From Planctomycetota bacterium (GTDB lineage: Bacteria > Planctomycetota > Planctomycetia > Pirellulales > UBA1268), in the NCBI GenBank assembly GCA_018970785.1, contig JAGWVR010000033.1:1-35323 (forward strand): a DNA stretch of 35,323 nucleotides, given 5' to 3'. The position numbers and the translations under genes were made by a program. Every line of letters starts with the position of its first letter. The first letter of the stretch is position 1. The notes beneath the pieces were generated by a model. That model ran no database searches and was not told the origin of the DNA. It worked only from the letters and a program-made list of their open reading frames with translations. This document shows, piece by piece, positions 6,686 to 14,960 of the stretch.

Positions 6686-9600
6686 TCAGCGCGGTGGAGT
6701 CCCGCGCCGCGCCGCGGCGGGGGCGGGCAGCCCCGGGAGCCGGTCGAGGCCGCCGCCGGGGGCGAGCTGGTCGAAATCGAGGTACCGCGCGTCGTCGACG
6801 TCGACCCGGTTGAGCGCCCGCCAGTAGAGGATCTTCCCGGCCGAGGCGCTCGACGTCGGCGCCCCGACGCGCAGCTGGCGGTAGAGCTGGGCGTCGCTGC
6901 GGCCGTCCCCTTCGAAGACGAGCAGGTCCTTCACCTCGCTCCACGACAGCCTCGCGCTCCGCGCGGTGAACGATTCCCCCTCGACCATCACGTTGCCGGC
7001 CGCGACCAATTCGAGCGCCGAGCGCGTCTGGCCGGGAAGGGGCGGGGCCTGGCCGATGCCGAGGGCGTCGCTGGCCACGCTCACCGCACCGGCGGGAAGG
7101 CCGTCGGCGGCGTGGGGATCAAGGTGGTCGTCCCAGGCGGCGACCGGCCCCCAGATCGCCTGGACACGCTGGTGGAACTCGAGACCGCGGCGCTGGAGGT
7201 TGCCGCGCAGGCCGCGCTGGAAATCGACACCGAGGAACGTCAGCTGCGCCTCGGTCGGGGCGGCGGCCGGCGCTGGAGCCGCCGGCGGCGTGCCCGGCGC
7301 CGCCGGCGGGGTGAACGCCGGCACCCGTCCGAAGCGCGTGCTCGTCAGACGCCCCGGACCGGTGCCGTTGACGTCGCCGCTGATCCGGTCGACGACCAGG
7401 TCGCGGACGAACAGCCGCTCCACGGAGCGTCCGCCGTCGGCGGCGGTGGACCGGCTCTCGAGGCGCACGCCGTTCCCGCACGCGATCCGGGCGACGTCGG
7501 CCTGGGGGCCGGCGCCGCGCCGCTCCGACAGCGCGGCGAAGTCGATCGGCCGCGTGAGCGTGACGGTGAGAACTCCGGCATCGAGGCCGGTCTCGCCTGC
7601 GATCGTCCGGACCTGGTCGACGAACCGGGCGGTGCTGCCGTCGAAGTCGAGACGCCCCTGCCAGCGGACGTCGAGCGCGCCCGGGCCGGCGGCGGCAGCG
7701 GGCGGCTGCCCGCCGGTGACGGCCAGCGCGTCGAGGCCGCCGAGGCCCCGTTCGAGCGGGAGGCGGAGCTGGCCGGCACCGTCGACCGTCATCCGGTTGG
7801 CACCGCGGTCGAACTCGACCAGCGGACCCTCGAGGTTCATGCCGCGGCCGGCGATCGTCGCCGGCCTTCCCGAGACGATCGCGCGCGCCTCGGGGCGCAG
7901 CGGCCGCGAGAGCTGCATCTGGTCGCCGGTGATCACGAGACCGGCGTCGCCCGCGGCCGCCGGATCGGGCGACTCCTCGGTGAGCCGCACCTGCCCCTCC
8001 ATCGACAACTCCTCGACTTCCGCGCCACGCCCGACAAGGAGCACCTGTCCCCTGACAAGCGCGCCGACGGCGATCATCCGGCCGCGCGGCGGCGCGGCCG
8101 GTGGAGCCGCGGCAGGTGCGACCGGGGCCCGCACGACCGGGGCCATGGCGGCGGCCGGCGCGGCAGCGACCGGCGCGGAGGGCGCCGCGGCCGGGGAGGG
8201 CGGTGGCGCCACGGCCGGCGTGGGAGCCGGCGGGGGTGGGGCGGCCACGGCCGGCTCCGCCTGCCGGAACCAGAGCTGCAATTGATCGGTCCGTGCGGCG
8301 AGGCTCTCGGCATCGACCTCGACGACCCCGCGGGCGAGCATCCGCTGCGGGCGCACACCGGACAGCGGATTGGGGGAGGCGGCGGCGGGCGCCGCGAGGG
8401 GCTCGAGCCAGAGGTGCATCTCGGCGGCCGACAGCCTCCCCTGCCCCGGCACGGTGACGTCGGCGGCGCCGGCGAGCGAGGCGACGTGCGCGGGGCCGTC
8501 GGGGCGGACGCGCAGCCACTTCTGCCATTTGACGTGTGCCGGCGGCGTGCCCTCGGAGCGCGTCCGCAGCCAGCCCGGGCCGACGGCCAACAGCGCGCCA
8601 GGCGTGCCGGCCGGGCCGGGCACGTAGTCGATCGAGCGCGCTTCCATCTCCGTTCCCTGGATCACCAAGGACACCGGCTCCTCGCCGTCGAGGAGGATCC
8701 GGCGCGTGGCGATCTCGTAGCCGAGCCGGCCCCCCCGCGCCTCGAGCGCCGCAGCGGCGCTGGTGGCCACGACCGGCCGGCCGCGGGCCTGGATCTCGCG
8801 CGGCTCGAGGCCCCCCGTGGTCGTGGTCGCGTCGGCGGCGCGCGACAGGAGGATCGCGAGCTGGTCGCAGGCGAGCTGGTCGGCGGTGCCGTCGGGCAGC
8901 GTGCGGACGACGTCGACGTGGTCCTCGAGGGTGACGAGGTTGGCGCCGATGTTGATCACCAGCGCGCCCGAGCAGGTGACCAGCGCCGGCGCCGCCTCGG
9001 CCGCGAGCGGCGGCGCGGCGGCAGTCGGCGCCGACGGGCCGGGGAGGAGTCCGCCGGCGAGCCCCTCGAGCTTGAGGCGCACGTCGCGCTCGAGACGGAT
9101 CGAATCGACGCCGCCGATGTTGGGCCCCTGGCCACCCGCCCCGGCCTTGGGGAGGAGCCGGGCGAGGAGCCCGCGGCCGCTGCCGGTGGACCGCCCGTAG
9201 CGGAACTGGACCGCTTCGCTGGTGTGGACCTCGAGCTCGGCCAGTTCGACGTCGCGGGTCTCGATCTCGATCTCGTCCTCCGCCCCGGGCTTCGAGGCGC
9301 TGCCGCGGATCGTCACCGGCCCGCGCAGGCTCCCGCCGACCAGTCGCGCGAGCCGGCCCTGGCGGAGGTCGAGGGGCTCGTCGAACTCGAGCACCGCCCC
9401 CTGCTCGGCGCGGAGCACGAGCGTCCGGCCGGGAGCGGCGCCTTCGGCGGCGTCGGGGAGGATCACCAGCGTGCAGGGGACCAGATGCACCCGGCCGCCG
9501 TCGACGGCGTTGTACTGCCGGAAGAGGAGCCGCATCTGCCGGCTCTCGAGGACGATCGGATCCTTCCGTTCCCAGGCGTCGGGCGGGAAGATGCCCTCGA

Positions 9601-9784
9601 GCGCCGCCATCCGGCGGTCGGCCCGCGCCCGGACCGCCGCGACCTCCTCGGCGGTCATCTCGAGCGACGGGTCGGCAGCGACGACCGTCGGCTCCACCAA
9701 CGGCACGACGACCAGCCGGTGCAACCCGGCGATGCCGAGCACCAGGAGGAAGACCCGCACGGTCCGGCCGAGCTGATTGTCCAT
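6686..9784 (-). CDS. Very long LptA/LptC/OstA-like periplasmic protein
   Basis: 1032 residues from the ATG at 9784, 19 bases after kdsC; the open frame upstream is antisense to nothing and simply shadows kdsC. A single N-terminal hydrophobic segment (about 9-30) should anchor or export it. The body alternates short beta segments of the OstA/LptA kind, for example GRPATIAGRGMNLEG and AAGNVMVEGESFTARSARL, in at least three blocks. They are separated by a proline/alanine-rich linker at about 508-571. LptA proteins normally have about 180 residues and LptC about 190, so this would be a multi-unit fusion. The kdsD-kdsC neighbours copy the proteobacterial kdsD-kdsC-lptC-lptA order and point to carrying LPS across the periplasm. 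The domain assignment is by pattern, so it is moderately sure. Confidence 0.68.
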   Translation of the reverse strand: MDNQLGRTVRVFLLVLGIAGLHRLVVVPLVEPTVVAADPSLEMTAEEVAAVRARADRRMAALEGIFPPDAWERKDPIVLESRQMRLLFRQYNAVDGGRVHLVPCTLVILPDAAEGAAPGRTLVLRAEQGAVLEFDEPLDLRQGRLARLVGGSLRGPVTIRGSASKPGAEDEIEIETRDVELAELEVHTSEAVQFRYGRSTGSGRGLLARLLPKAGAGGQGPNIGGVDSIRLERDVRLKLEGLAGGLLPGPSAPTAAAPPLAAEAAPALVTCSGALVINIGANLVTLEDHVDVVRTLPDGTADQLACDQLAILLSRAADATTTTGGLEPREIQARGRPVVATSAAAALEARGGRLGYEIATRRILLDGEEPVSLVIQGTEMEARSIDYVPGPAGTPGALLAVGPGWLRTRSEGTPPAHVKWQKWLRVRPDGPAHVASLAGAADVTVPGQGRLSAAEMHLWLEPLAAPAAASPNPLSGVRPQRMLARGVVEVDAESLAARTDQLQLWFRQAEPAVAAPPPPAPTPAVAPPPSPAAAPSAPVAAAPAAAMAPVVRAPVAPAAAPPAAPPRGRMIAVGALVRGQVLLVGRGAEVEELSMEGQVRLTEESPDPAAAGDAGLVITGDQMQLSRPLRPEARAIVSGRPATIAGRGMNLEGPLVEFDRGANRMTVDGAGQLRLPLERGLGGLDALAVTGGQPPAAAAGPGALDVRWQGRLDFDGSTARFVDQVRTIAGETGLDAGVLTVTLTRPIDFAALSERRGAGPQADVARIACGNGVRLESRSTAADGGRSVERLFVRDLVVDRISGDVNGTGPGRLTSTRFGRVPAFTPPAAPGTPPAAPAPAAAPTEAQLTFLGVDFQRGLRGNLQRRGLEFHQRVQAIWGPVAAWDDHLDPHAADGLPAGAVSVASDALGIGQAPPLPGQTRSALELVAAGNVMVEGESFTARSARLSWSEVKDLLVFEGDGRSDAQLYRQLRVGAPTSSASAGKILYWRALNRVDVDDARYLDFDQLAPGGGLDRLPGLPAPAAARRGTPPR

Positions 9785-9803
9785 GGCAAGCCCGGGCTGG
9801 GGG

Positions 9804-10346
9804 TCAGGCGGTGCCGCCGGTGGCACCGGCGACGGCGGCCGGCCAGGCACCGCGGGCGTGGAGGAGCCGCTCCACCACCTCGCGCACCGCACCGCGCCCA
9901 CCGGGCCGGTCGGTGACGAGATCGGCCGCGGCGACCAGCTCGGCACAGGCATCGGCGACGGCCACGCCCAATCCACAGCGGCGCACGACCGGGAGATCGG
10001 GCAGGTCGTCGCCGACGAACGCCGCCTGCTCCCAGGACAATCCGGTGGCGGCGAGGATCTCGGCGACCGCCGCCGTCTTGTCGGCCACCCCCTGGCACAC
10101 GATCGCGATCCCCAGTTCGCGGGCACGCGCGGCGACGGCGCCGCTCTCCCGGCCGGTGACGATCCCGGCGCGGTACCCGGCCCGCTGCCAGAGCCGCAGG
10201 CCGAGTCCGTCGCGGATCGAGAACGTCTTCAGCTCCTCCCCCGTCGCCGTGAGCGTCACCCCGCCGTCGGTGAGGACGCCGTCGACGTCGAGGAGGAGCA
10301 GCTCGACGCGGACCAGGCGGGTGGTGAGGTCGGTGGCGGGGGGCAC
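9804..10346 (-). CDS. kdsC: 3-deoxy-D-manno-octulosonate 8-phosphate phosphatase (KdsC type)
   Basis: 180 residues, the usual KdsC length. It is a C0-type HAD phosphatase: motif I LLLDVDGVLTDGG with nucleophile D20 and acid/base D22, motif II threonine in GIVTGRES, and motif IV FVGDDLPDLPVV. It removes the phosphate from Kdo-8-P to give Kdo for lipid A cores. It lies 27 bases after kdsD on the same strand and 19 bases before the LptA-like gene, so the three are probably one operon. Other HAD hydrolases share these motifs, but length and context make KdsC the best call. Confidence 0.93.
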   Translation of the reverse strand: MPPATDLTTRLVRVELLLLDVDGVLTDGGVTLTATGEELKTFSIRDGLGLRLWQRAGYRAGIVTGRESGAVAARARELGIAIVCQGVADKTAAVAEILAATGLSWEQAAFVGDDLPDLPVVRRCGLGVAVADACAELVAAADLVTDRPGGRGAVREVVERLLHARGAWPAAVAGATGGTA

Positions 10347-10373
10347 GGCGGGCTCCGGGGCGGGGCGGCTCGG

Positions 10374-11432
10374 TCAGGCGGCCTCGGCCGCCGGCGCCGC
10401 GACCGCGCCAGCGGCCGGCAGCACTGCCGGATGGTCGGGGGACACCATCCCGAGCAGGTCGACGACGTCGATCAATCCCACCGCGTGCCCGGCAGCGTCG
10501 ACGACCGGCAGCTCGCTGATCCGCCGGGCGTCGAGGATCGTGAGGGCGTCGTCGAGCCGGGCCCCGGCGGGCACGGTCGTCGGCTGCGGGGTCATCACCG
10601 CGCCGATCGGCGCGTCGATCGCGTCGTCGCGCCGCTGCTCGAACAGCCGCGCCAGGTCGCTGTCGGTGAACAGGCCGACGAGCCGGCCGGTGGCGTCGAC
10701 GATCATCACCGCGCCCGTCCGCCGCGCCGGCAAGGGCCGTGAAAACACCGCGCGGACCGTCTCCTCGGCCAGCGCCGTCCGGCAACGGGCCAGCGGGCGC
10801 ATCGCCTCTTCGACACGCGTCAATTGCCGGCCGAGGCTGCCGCCGGGGTGGCGGGCGGCGAAGTCGTCGGCGGTGAACCGGCGCCGGCCGCTGGTGACCA
10901 GCGCCAGGGCGTCGCCGAGGGCCATCAGCAGCGTGGTGCTCGTGCTCGGAGCCAACCCCAGCCCGCAGGCCTCGCGGACCGCCCCGGTGAGGATCACCTC
11001 GGTGGCCGCCCGGCCGAGCGTGCTGCCGCGGCGGCCGGTGAGGGCGACGATCGGGATCCGCCGGGCGACGATGTGGGGAAGGAGGCGGACGATCTCCTCC
11101 GACTCCCCCGACTGTGACAGCACGACGACAAGGTCGTCGCCGCGCAGCATGCCGAGGTCGCCGTGGAGGGCCTCGGCGGGGTGGAGGAAGTGGCTCGGTG
11201 TACCGGTCGAGGCGAGCGTCGCCGACACCTTGCGGGCCACCAGGCCCGCCTTGCCGATCCCGGTCACCACGACGCTGCCGGTGCAGGCCTCGACCAGCGC
11301 CACCGCCCGGGCGAACGCCTCGTCGAGCGCGGCCGCGGCGCGCTCGAGCGCCTCCGCCTCGGCGTGGAGGATCCGGCGGCCGTCGACGAGGACGTCGGCG
11401 GGCGCGGAGTTGGATTCGTGACGGTCGGACAT
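10374..11432 (-). CDS. kdsD: Arabinose-5-phosphate isomerase (KdsD/KpsF/GutQ)
   Basis: 352 residues from the ATG at 11432; the open frame continues upstream but is proline/arginine-rich and crosses the promoter. The SIS domain (about 40-175) contains VVVTGIGKAGLVARK, a LASTGTPS segment and VLSQSGESEE; two CBS domains follow (about 210-340). It converts ribulose-5-phosphate to arabinose-5-phosphate, the first step of Kdo synthesis. The gene is first in an operon with kdsC and the LptA-like gene. A TTGCGG/TATAGT promoter lies about 75 bases upstream. Confidence 0.94.
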   Translation of the reverse strand: MSDRHESNSAPADVLVDGRRILHAEAEALERAAAALDEAFARAVALVEACTGSVVVTGIGKAGLVARKVSATLASTGTPSHFLHPAEALHGDLGMLRGDDLVVVLSQSGESEEIVRLLPHIVARRIPIVALTGRRGSTLGRAATEVILTGAVREACGLGLAPSTSTTLLMALGDALALVTSGRRRFTADDFAARHPGGSLGRQLTRVEEAMRPLARCRTALAEETVRAVFSRPLPARRTGAVMIVDATGRLVGLFTDSDLARLFEQRRDDAIDAPIGAVMTPQPTTVPAGARLDDALTILDARRISELPVVDAAGHAVGLIDVVDLLGMVSPDHPAVLPAAGAVAAPAAEAA

Positions 11433-11508
11433 CGGCGCTCGTCCCGGCGGCGTCCCGTCGCCGGCGGCGCCACCAAAGGCGCGCGGTGCCGGCGGCACGG
11501 GGGGCGGG

Positions 11509-11537
11509 ACTATAGGCCGACTGGGCAACCGCCGCAA
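11509..11537 (-). promoter_or_regulatory. Sigma-70-like promoter of the kdsD operon
   Basis: On the minus strand: -35 TTGCGG (11537-11532), a 17-base spacer, and -10 TATAGT (11514-11509). This predicts a start near 11502 and a leader of about 70 bases before the kdsD ATG. Confidence 0.6.
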
Positions 11538-11567
11538 CGCGGTTTTGCCCCGGCGGACGGGCCGCGA

Positions 11568-12611
11568 TCAGGCCGTCGCGTAGCGCTTCGCCATCTCGGC
11601 GAGCGTCACCACCGGGACTTTCCGGGCGTGCCCGGCCTGCCCGAACTGGACCATCCGCTCGGCGCAGACTTTCTTCATCGCGTCACGCGCCGGCTTGAGG
11701 TAGTCGCGCGGATCGAACTTCTCGGGGTGCTCCCAGAGCACCTTGCGGATTGCGCCGGTGATCGCCATCCGATTGTCGGTGTCGACGTTGATCTTGCGCA
11801 CGCCGTGCTTGATGCCGCGCTGGATCTCCTCGACCGGCACCCCCCAGGTCTGCGGCATCCTGCCGCCGTAGGCGTTGATGATGTCCTGCAGTTCCTGGGG
11901 CACGCTCGACGAGCCGTGCATCACGAGGTGGCAGTTGGGGAGGCGGCGATGGATCTCCTCGATCCGCTTCATCGCGAGGACCTCGCCGTCGGGCTTGCGG
12001 GTGAACTTGTAGGCGCCGTGGCTCGTGCCGATCGCCACCGCCAGCGCGTCGACCCCGGTGGCGGCGACGAACCGCTCCGCCTCGTCGGGATCGGTGAGGA
12101 GCTGGTCGTGCGACAGCTGCCCCTCGGCGCCGTGGCCGTCCTCGGCCTCGCCATGGCCGCTCTCGAGCGACCCCAGGCACCCCAGCTCCCCCTCGACGCT
12201 CACCCCCTGGCGATGGGCCTGCTCGACCACCTGCCGCGTGACGCGGACGTTGTAGTCGTAGTCGGCCGGCGTCTTGCCGTCTTCCTTCAGCGACCCGTCC
12301 ATCATCACGCTCGTGAAGCCGTTGTCGATCGCGCTTTGGCAGGTCGCCGGCGAATTGCCATGGTCCTGGTGCATCGCGATCGGGATCCACGGATAGAGCT
12401 CCGCGGCCGCGAGCATCAGGTGGCGGAGGTAGGCGTCCTGGCTGAAGCTCCGCGCGCCGCGCGAGGCCTGGACGATGACCGGCGACTCGGTCTCCCTGGC
12501 GGCCTCCATGATCGCCTGGATCTGCTCCATGTCGTTGACGTTGAAGGCGGCCAGACCGTAGCCGTGCTCGGCGGCATGGTCGAGAAGGACGCGCATCGGC
12601 ACCAGCGGCAT
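11568..12611 (-). CDS. fba: Class II fructose-1,6-bisphosphate aldolase
   Basis: 347 residues. Zinc and catalytic residues are visible in MHQDHGN (H81, D83, H84), with VEGELG, the Na/phosphate-site [17 protein letters not shown] and KINVDTDNR. The length and the acidic insertion after [14 protein letters not shown] fit the class IIB (Calvin-cycle/FbaA-like long) subtype. It cleaves fructose-1,6-bisphosphate to dihydroxyacetone phosphate and glyceraldehyde 3-phosphate in the cytoplasm. A GGAG stands about 9 bases before the ATG. The gene is monocistronic as far as can be seen and divergent from the DUF454 gene, with overlapping candidate promoters between them. Confidence 0.95.
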   Translation of the reverse strand: MPLVPMRVLLDHAAEHGYGLAAFNVNDMEQIQAIMEAARETESPVIVQASRGARSFSQDAYLRHLMLAAAELYPWIPIAMHQDHGNSPATCQSAIDNGFTSVMMDGSLKEDGKTPADYDYNVRVTRQVVEQAHRQGVSVEGELGCLGSLESGHGEAEDGHGAEGQLSHDQLLTDPDEAERFVAATGVDALAVAIGTSHGAYKFTRKPDGEVLAMKRIEEIHRRLPNCHLVMHGSSSVPQELQDIINAYGGRMPQTWGVPVEEIQRGIKHGVRKINVDTDNRMAITGAIRKVLWEHPEKFDPRDYLKPARDAMKKVCAERMVQFGQAGHARKVPVVTLAEMAKRYATA

Positions 12612-12658
12612 GGGGTGGGCTCCGGGAGAACGAGGGGCGGGACCGGACGGTCGCGCGG

Positions 12659-12688
12659 ATCATACGGCAAAACCGGGCCTGCTAGAAT
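12659..12688. promoter_or_regulatory. Overlapping divergent promoter elements, aldolase versus DUF454 gene
   Basis: Plus strand: -10-like TAGAAT at 12683-12688, 35 bases before the DUF454 ATG. Minus strand: TATGAT (12664-12659), preceded at 17 bases by TTCTAG (12687-12682), 48 bases before the aldolase ATG. The minus-strand -35 shares bases with the plus-strand -10, so the two polymerases could compete. The -35 matches are weak. Confidence 0.4.
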
Positions 12689-12723
12689 CCCGGGTCGAGG
12701 ATCGGTCCCCACGCGGCCGGCAG

Positions 12724-13266
12724 ATGAACGAGCGACGAACCCCCGACACGCCCTCCCCCTTCGCCGGCGATCGGCTGCGCGACGCCCTGCGCCGGCTCGC
12801 TCCGGCCTCCTGGCCGCGGCCGGAGCGGAATCCGCTCATCGGCTTCCTGTGGATGTGCGGCGGCTGGACGTTTCTCGTCGTGGCCGGGCTCGGTGTCGTG
12901 TTGCCGTTGGTGCCGGCGACGCCGTTCCTGCTCCTCGCCAGCTACTGCTTTTACCGCGGCAGCCCGCGGATGTACGCCTGGCTCCACCGCTCGAAACAGT
13001 TCGGCCCGATGCTCGAGGACTGGGAGCACTACCGTGGCATTCGCCGTGGACTCAAGTACCGCGCGATCGCGCTGGTGACCGTCGTGGTGCTGACGAGCCT
13101 GTTCTTCAGCCAACTGCCCTGGTACGGCCGCTACGCCGTCCTCGGCCTGGTCGCGGTCGGGCTGACGGTGATCTGGATGGTGCCGACGCTCCCCGACAGG
13201 CTCCCGCCGGCGCCGGCAACGGAAGGCAGCAACGCCTTCCCCCGCGTCGCGCGCGGCGACGAGTGA
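12724..13266 (+). CDS. DUF454 (YbaN-like) small inner-membrane protein
   Basis: 180 residues from the ATG at 12724. The first 35 residues are polar. Two hydrophobic stretches follow: FLWMCGGWTFLVVAGLGVVL plus the conserved PLVPATPFLLLASYCFYRGSPR (family signature), then a hairpin-like pair at about 115-155. This matches the YbaN/DUF454 family, whose biochemical role is not established. It sits alone between the divergent aldolase and the downstream protease, with a TAGAAT -10-like element 35 bases upstream. The C-terminus is a short polar tail. Confidence 0.85.
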   Translation: MNERRTPDTPSPFAGDRLRDALRRLAPASWPRPERNPLIGFLWMCGGWTFLVVAGLGVVLPLVPATPFLLLASYCFYRGSPRMYAWLHRSKQFGPMLEDWEHYRGIRRGLKYRAIALVTVVVLTSLFFSQLPWYGRYAVLGLVAVGLTVIWMVPTLPDRLPPAPATEGSNAFPRVARGDE

Positions 13267-13374
13267 TTCCCGTGGCGACCGGTCGGTGGCCGCCGGCAGC
13301 CGCCGGGTGACGGATCTACACTGGGACCACGCCGAGCCGACAGCAGACACGCCCTCCCCCCGCGGAGCATCCCG

Positions 13375-14925
13375 ATGCGGTCACCGTTGCCCCTGCTGCT
13401 CGTGTCCGCCGTGCTGGCGCTGGCTTCGGCGGGACGGAGCGCCGGCGCCGATGCCGCCGTCGCCGAGCCTGCCGCCGGCGGCGCGGCGGCGATCGAGAAC
13501 TCGGTCGTCAAGATCTTCGCCACGCTGCGCCGCCCCGACCTCAACAAACCGTGGACGAAGCAGCCCCCCGACACGGTCACCGGCAGCGGCGTGATCGTCG
13601 ACGGCAAGCGGATCCTCACCAACGCCCACGTCGTCCTCTACGCCAGCCAGGTCGAGGTCCAGGCCCACGAGAGCGGAGCGAAGATCGCGGCCACGGTCGA
13701 GGCGATCGGGCCGGGCATCGACCTGGCGGTCCTGAAACTCGACGACGAGTCGCTGTTCGACGATCACCCGGCGGTGAAGCGGTCGACGCGGCTCCCGGCG
13801 ATCAAGGACACGGTGATGGCCTACGGCTACCCGACCGGCGGTACGGCGCTGTCGATCACCAAGGGGATCGTGTCGCGGATCGAGTTCGCCGGCTACGGCT
13901 ATTCCACCGGGGGACTGCGGATCCAGGTCGATGCCGCGATCAATCCCGGCAACAGCGGCGGGCCGGCGATCGCCGGCGAGGAGATGATCGGGCTGGCCTT
14001 CAGCCGCCTCGAATCCGCGCAGAACATCGGCTACATCATCCCCAACGAGGAGATCGACATCTTCCTCGCCGACGTCGCCGACGGCCGCTACGACGGCAAG
14101 CCGCGACTCGCCGTCGCCGTCGAGAAACTGGAGAACCAGGCCCTCCGCGATTCGCTCCGGGTTCCCAAGGGCACGACCGGCGTCGTCGTCACCGAGCCGG
14201 AGGCGCCGGGCCCCGACGCCGTCCTCCGCCGCTGGGACGTGGTCACGAAAATCGGCTCCACGCCGATCGACGACCAGGGGCGGGTCGCCGCCGAGGGGAT
14301 GCCGCGCGTCTCGTTCCACTACGAGGTCCAGCGCGTCGCCGCCGACGGCACGCTGCCGCTCTCGATCCTCCGCGACGGCGCCGAGCAGGAGGTGAAGGTC
14401 CCCTGCCCGGCCCGGCCGCCGCTGGTGCTCCCCGAATTGATCGGGGACTATCCCGAGTATTTCGTGTTCGGCCCGCTGGTCTTCACCACGGCCACCGCGG
14501 AGCACGCCGCGTCGACCGAGGGCAACGCGCGCGTCGTGGCGATGCTGGCGGCGCTCGGCAACCCGCTCGCCACGCGCCGCGCCGACCGGCCGGCGTTTCC
14601 CGGCGAGCGGCTGGTGATGATCTGTTCGCCGCTGTTCCCCCACCGGCTCTCCCGCGGCTACGACAGCCCCGTCGGCCGGATCGTGGCGACGGTCGACAAG
14701 CAGCCGGTGAAGAACCTCGAGCACCTCGTCGAACTGCTGCGTGACTCGACCGAGGACTTCGTCGTCTTCGAATTCGCCGGCCGGGCCGCCCCGCCGCTGG
14801 TGTTCCCGCGGCGCGAAGCGATCGCCGCGACCGAGGAGATCCTCACCGACAACGGCGTCCGCGCGCAGGGATCGCCGGGCCCGCTGGCGGTGTGGAACGA
14901 GAAACCCCCTGCGGCGGCCCCGTGA
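13375..14925 (+). CDS. Exported Deg/HtrA-type serine protease with PDZ region
   Basis: 516 residues. The N-terminal signal peptide has a hydrophobic core at 5-18 and an alanine-rich cleavage region near 24. The S1C trypsin-like domain shows a complete triad: H85 in LTNAHVV, D116 in GIDLAVLKL and S194 in NPGNSGGP. A PDZ-like segment follows at about 240-340 (GTTGVVVTEPEAPGPDAVLRRWDVVTKI). A second, poorly conserved C-terminal PDZ-like region ends in KQPVKNLEHLVELL. The architecture recalls plant Deg9-like and bacterial S1C proteases with an extended C-terminus. It likely degrades or senses misfolded proteins in the periplasm. A TACACT sequence 53 bases upstream could be a -10. The downstream neighbour is convergent. 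Confidence 0.9.
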   Translation: MRSPLPLLLVSAVLALASAGRSAGADAAVAEPAAGGAAAIENSVVKIFATLRRPDLNKPWTKQPPDTVTGSGVIVDGKRILTNAHVVLYASQVEVQAHESGAKIAATVEAIGPGIDLAVLKLDDESLFDDHPAVKRSTRLPAIKDTVMAYGYPTGGTALSITKGIVSRIEFAGYGYSTGGLRIQVDAAINPGNSGGPAIAGEEMIGLAFSRLESAQNIGYIIPNEEIDIFLADVADGRYDGKPRLAVAVEKLENQALRDSLRVPKGTTGVVVTEPEAPGPDAVLRRWDVVTKIGSTPIDDQGRVAAEGMPRVSFHYEVQRVAADGTLPLSILRDGAEQEVKVPCPARPPLVLPELIGDYPEYFVFGPLVFTTATAEHAASTEGNARVVAMLAALGNPLATRRADRPAFPGERLVMICSPLFPHRLSRGYDSPVGRIVATVDKQPVKNLEHLVELLRDSTEDFVVFEFAGRAAPPLVFPRREAIAATEEILTDNGVRAQGSPGPLAVWNEKPPAAAP

Positions 14926-14960
14926 CCGCGCCGCGGCCCTCGTGCCGGGCCTTCGGCCGC

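Noticed and set aside
7112..9916. Long plus-strand open frame opposite the LptA-like gene
   Set aside because: Composition is Arg/Gly/Asp-rich and motif-free; the minus-strand frame has a membrane anchor, operon context and OstA-like segments.
11163..13310. Long plus-strand open frame across kdsD, aldolase and DUF454
   Set aside because: Antisense to two well-recognised enzymes and out of frame with the DUF454 protein.
14926..14960. Terminator between the protease and MFS genes
   Set aside because: GCGGCC/GGCCGC halves and a short GGCC stem exist, but such pairs arise often by chance in this base composition.
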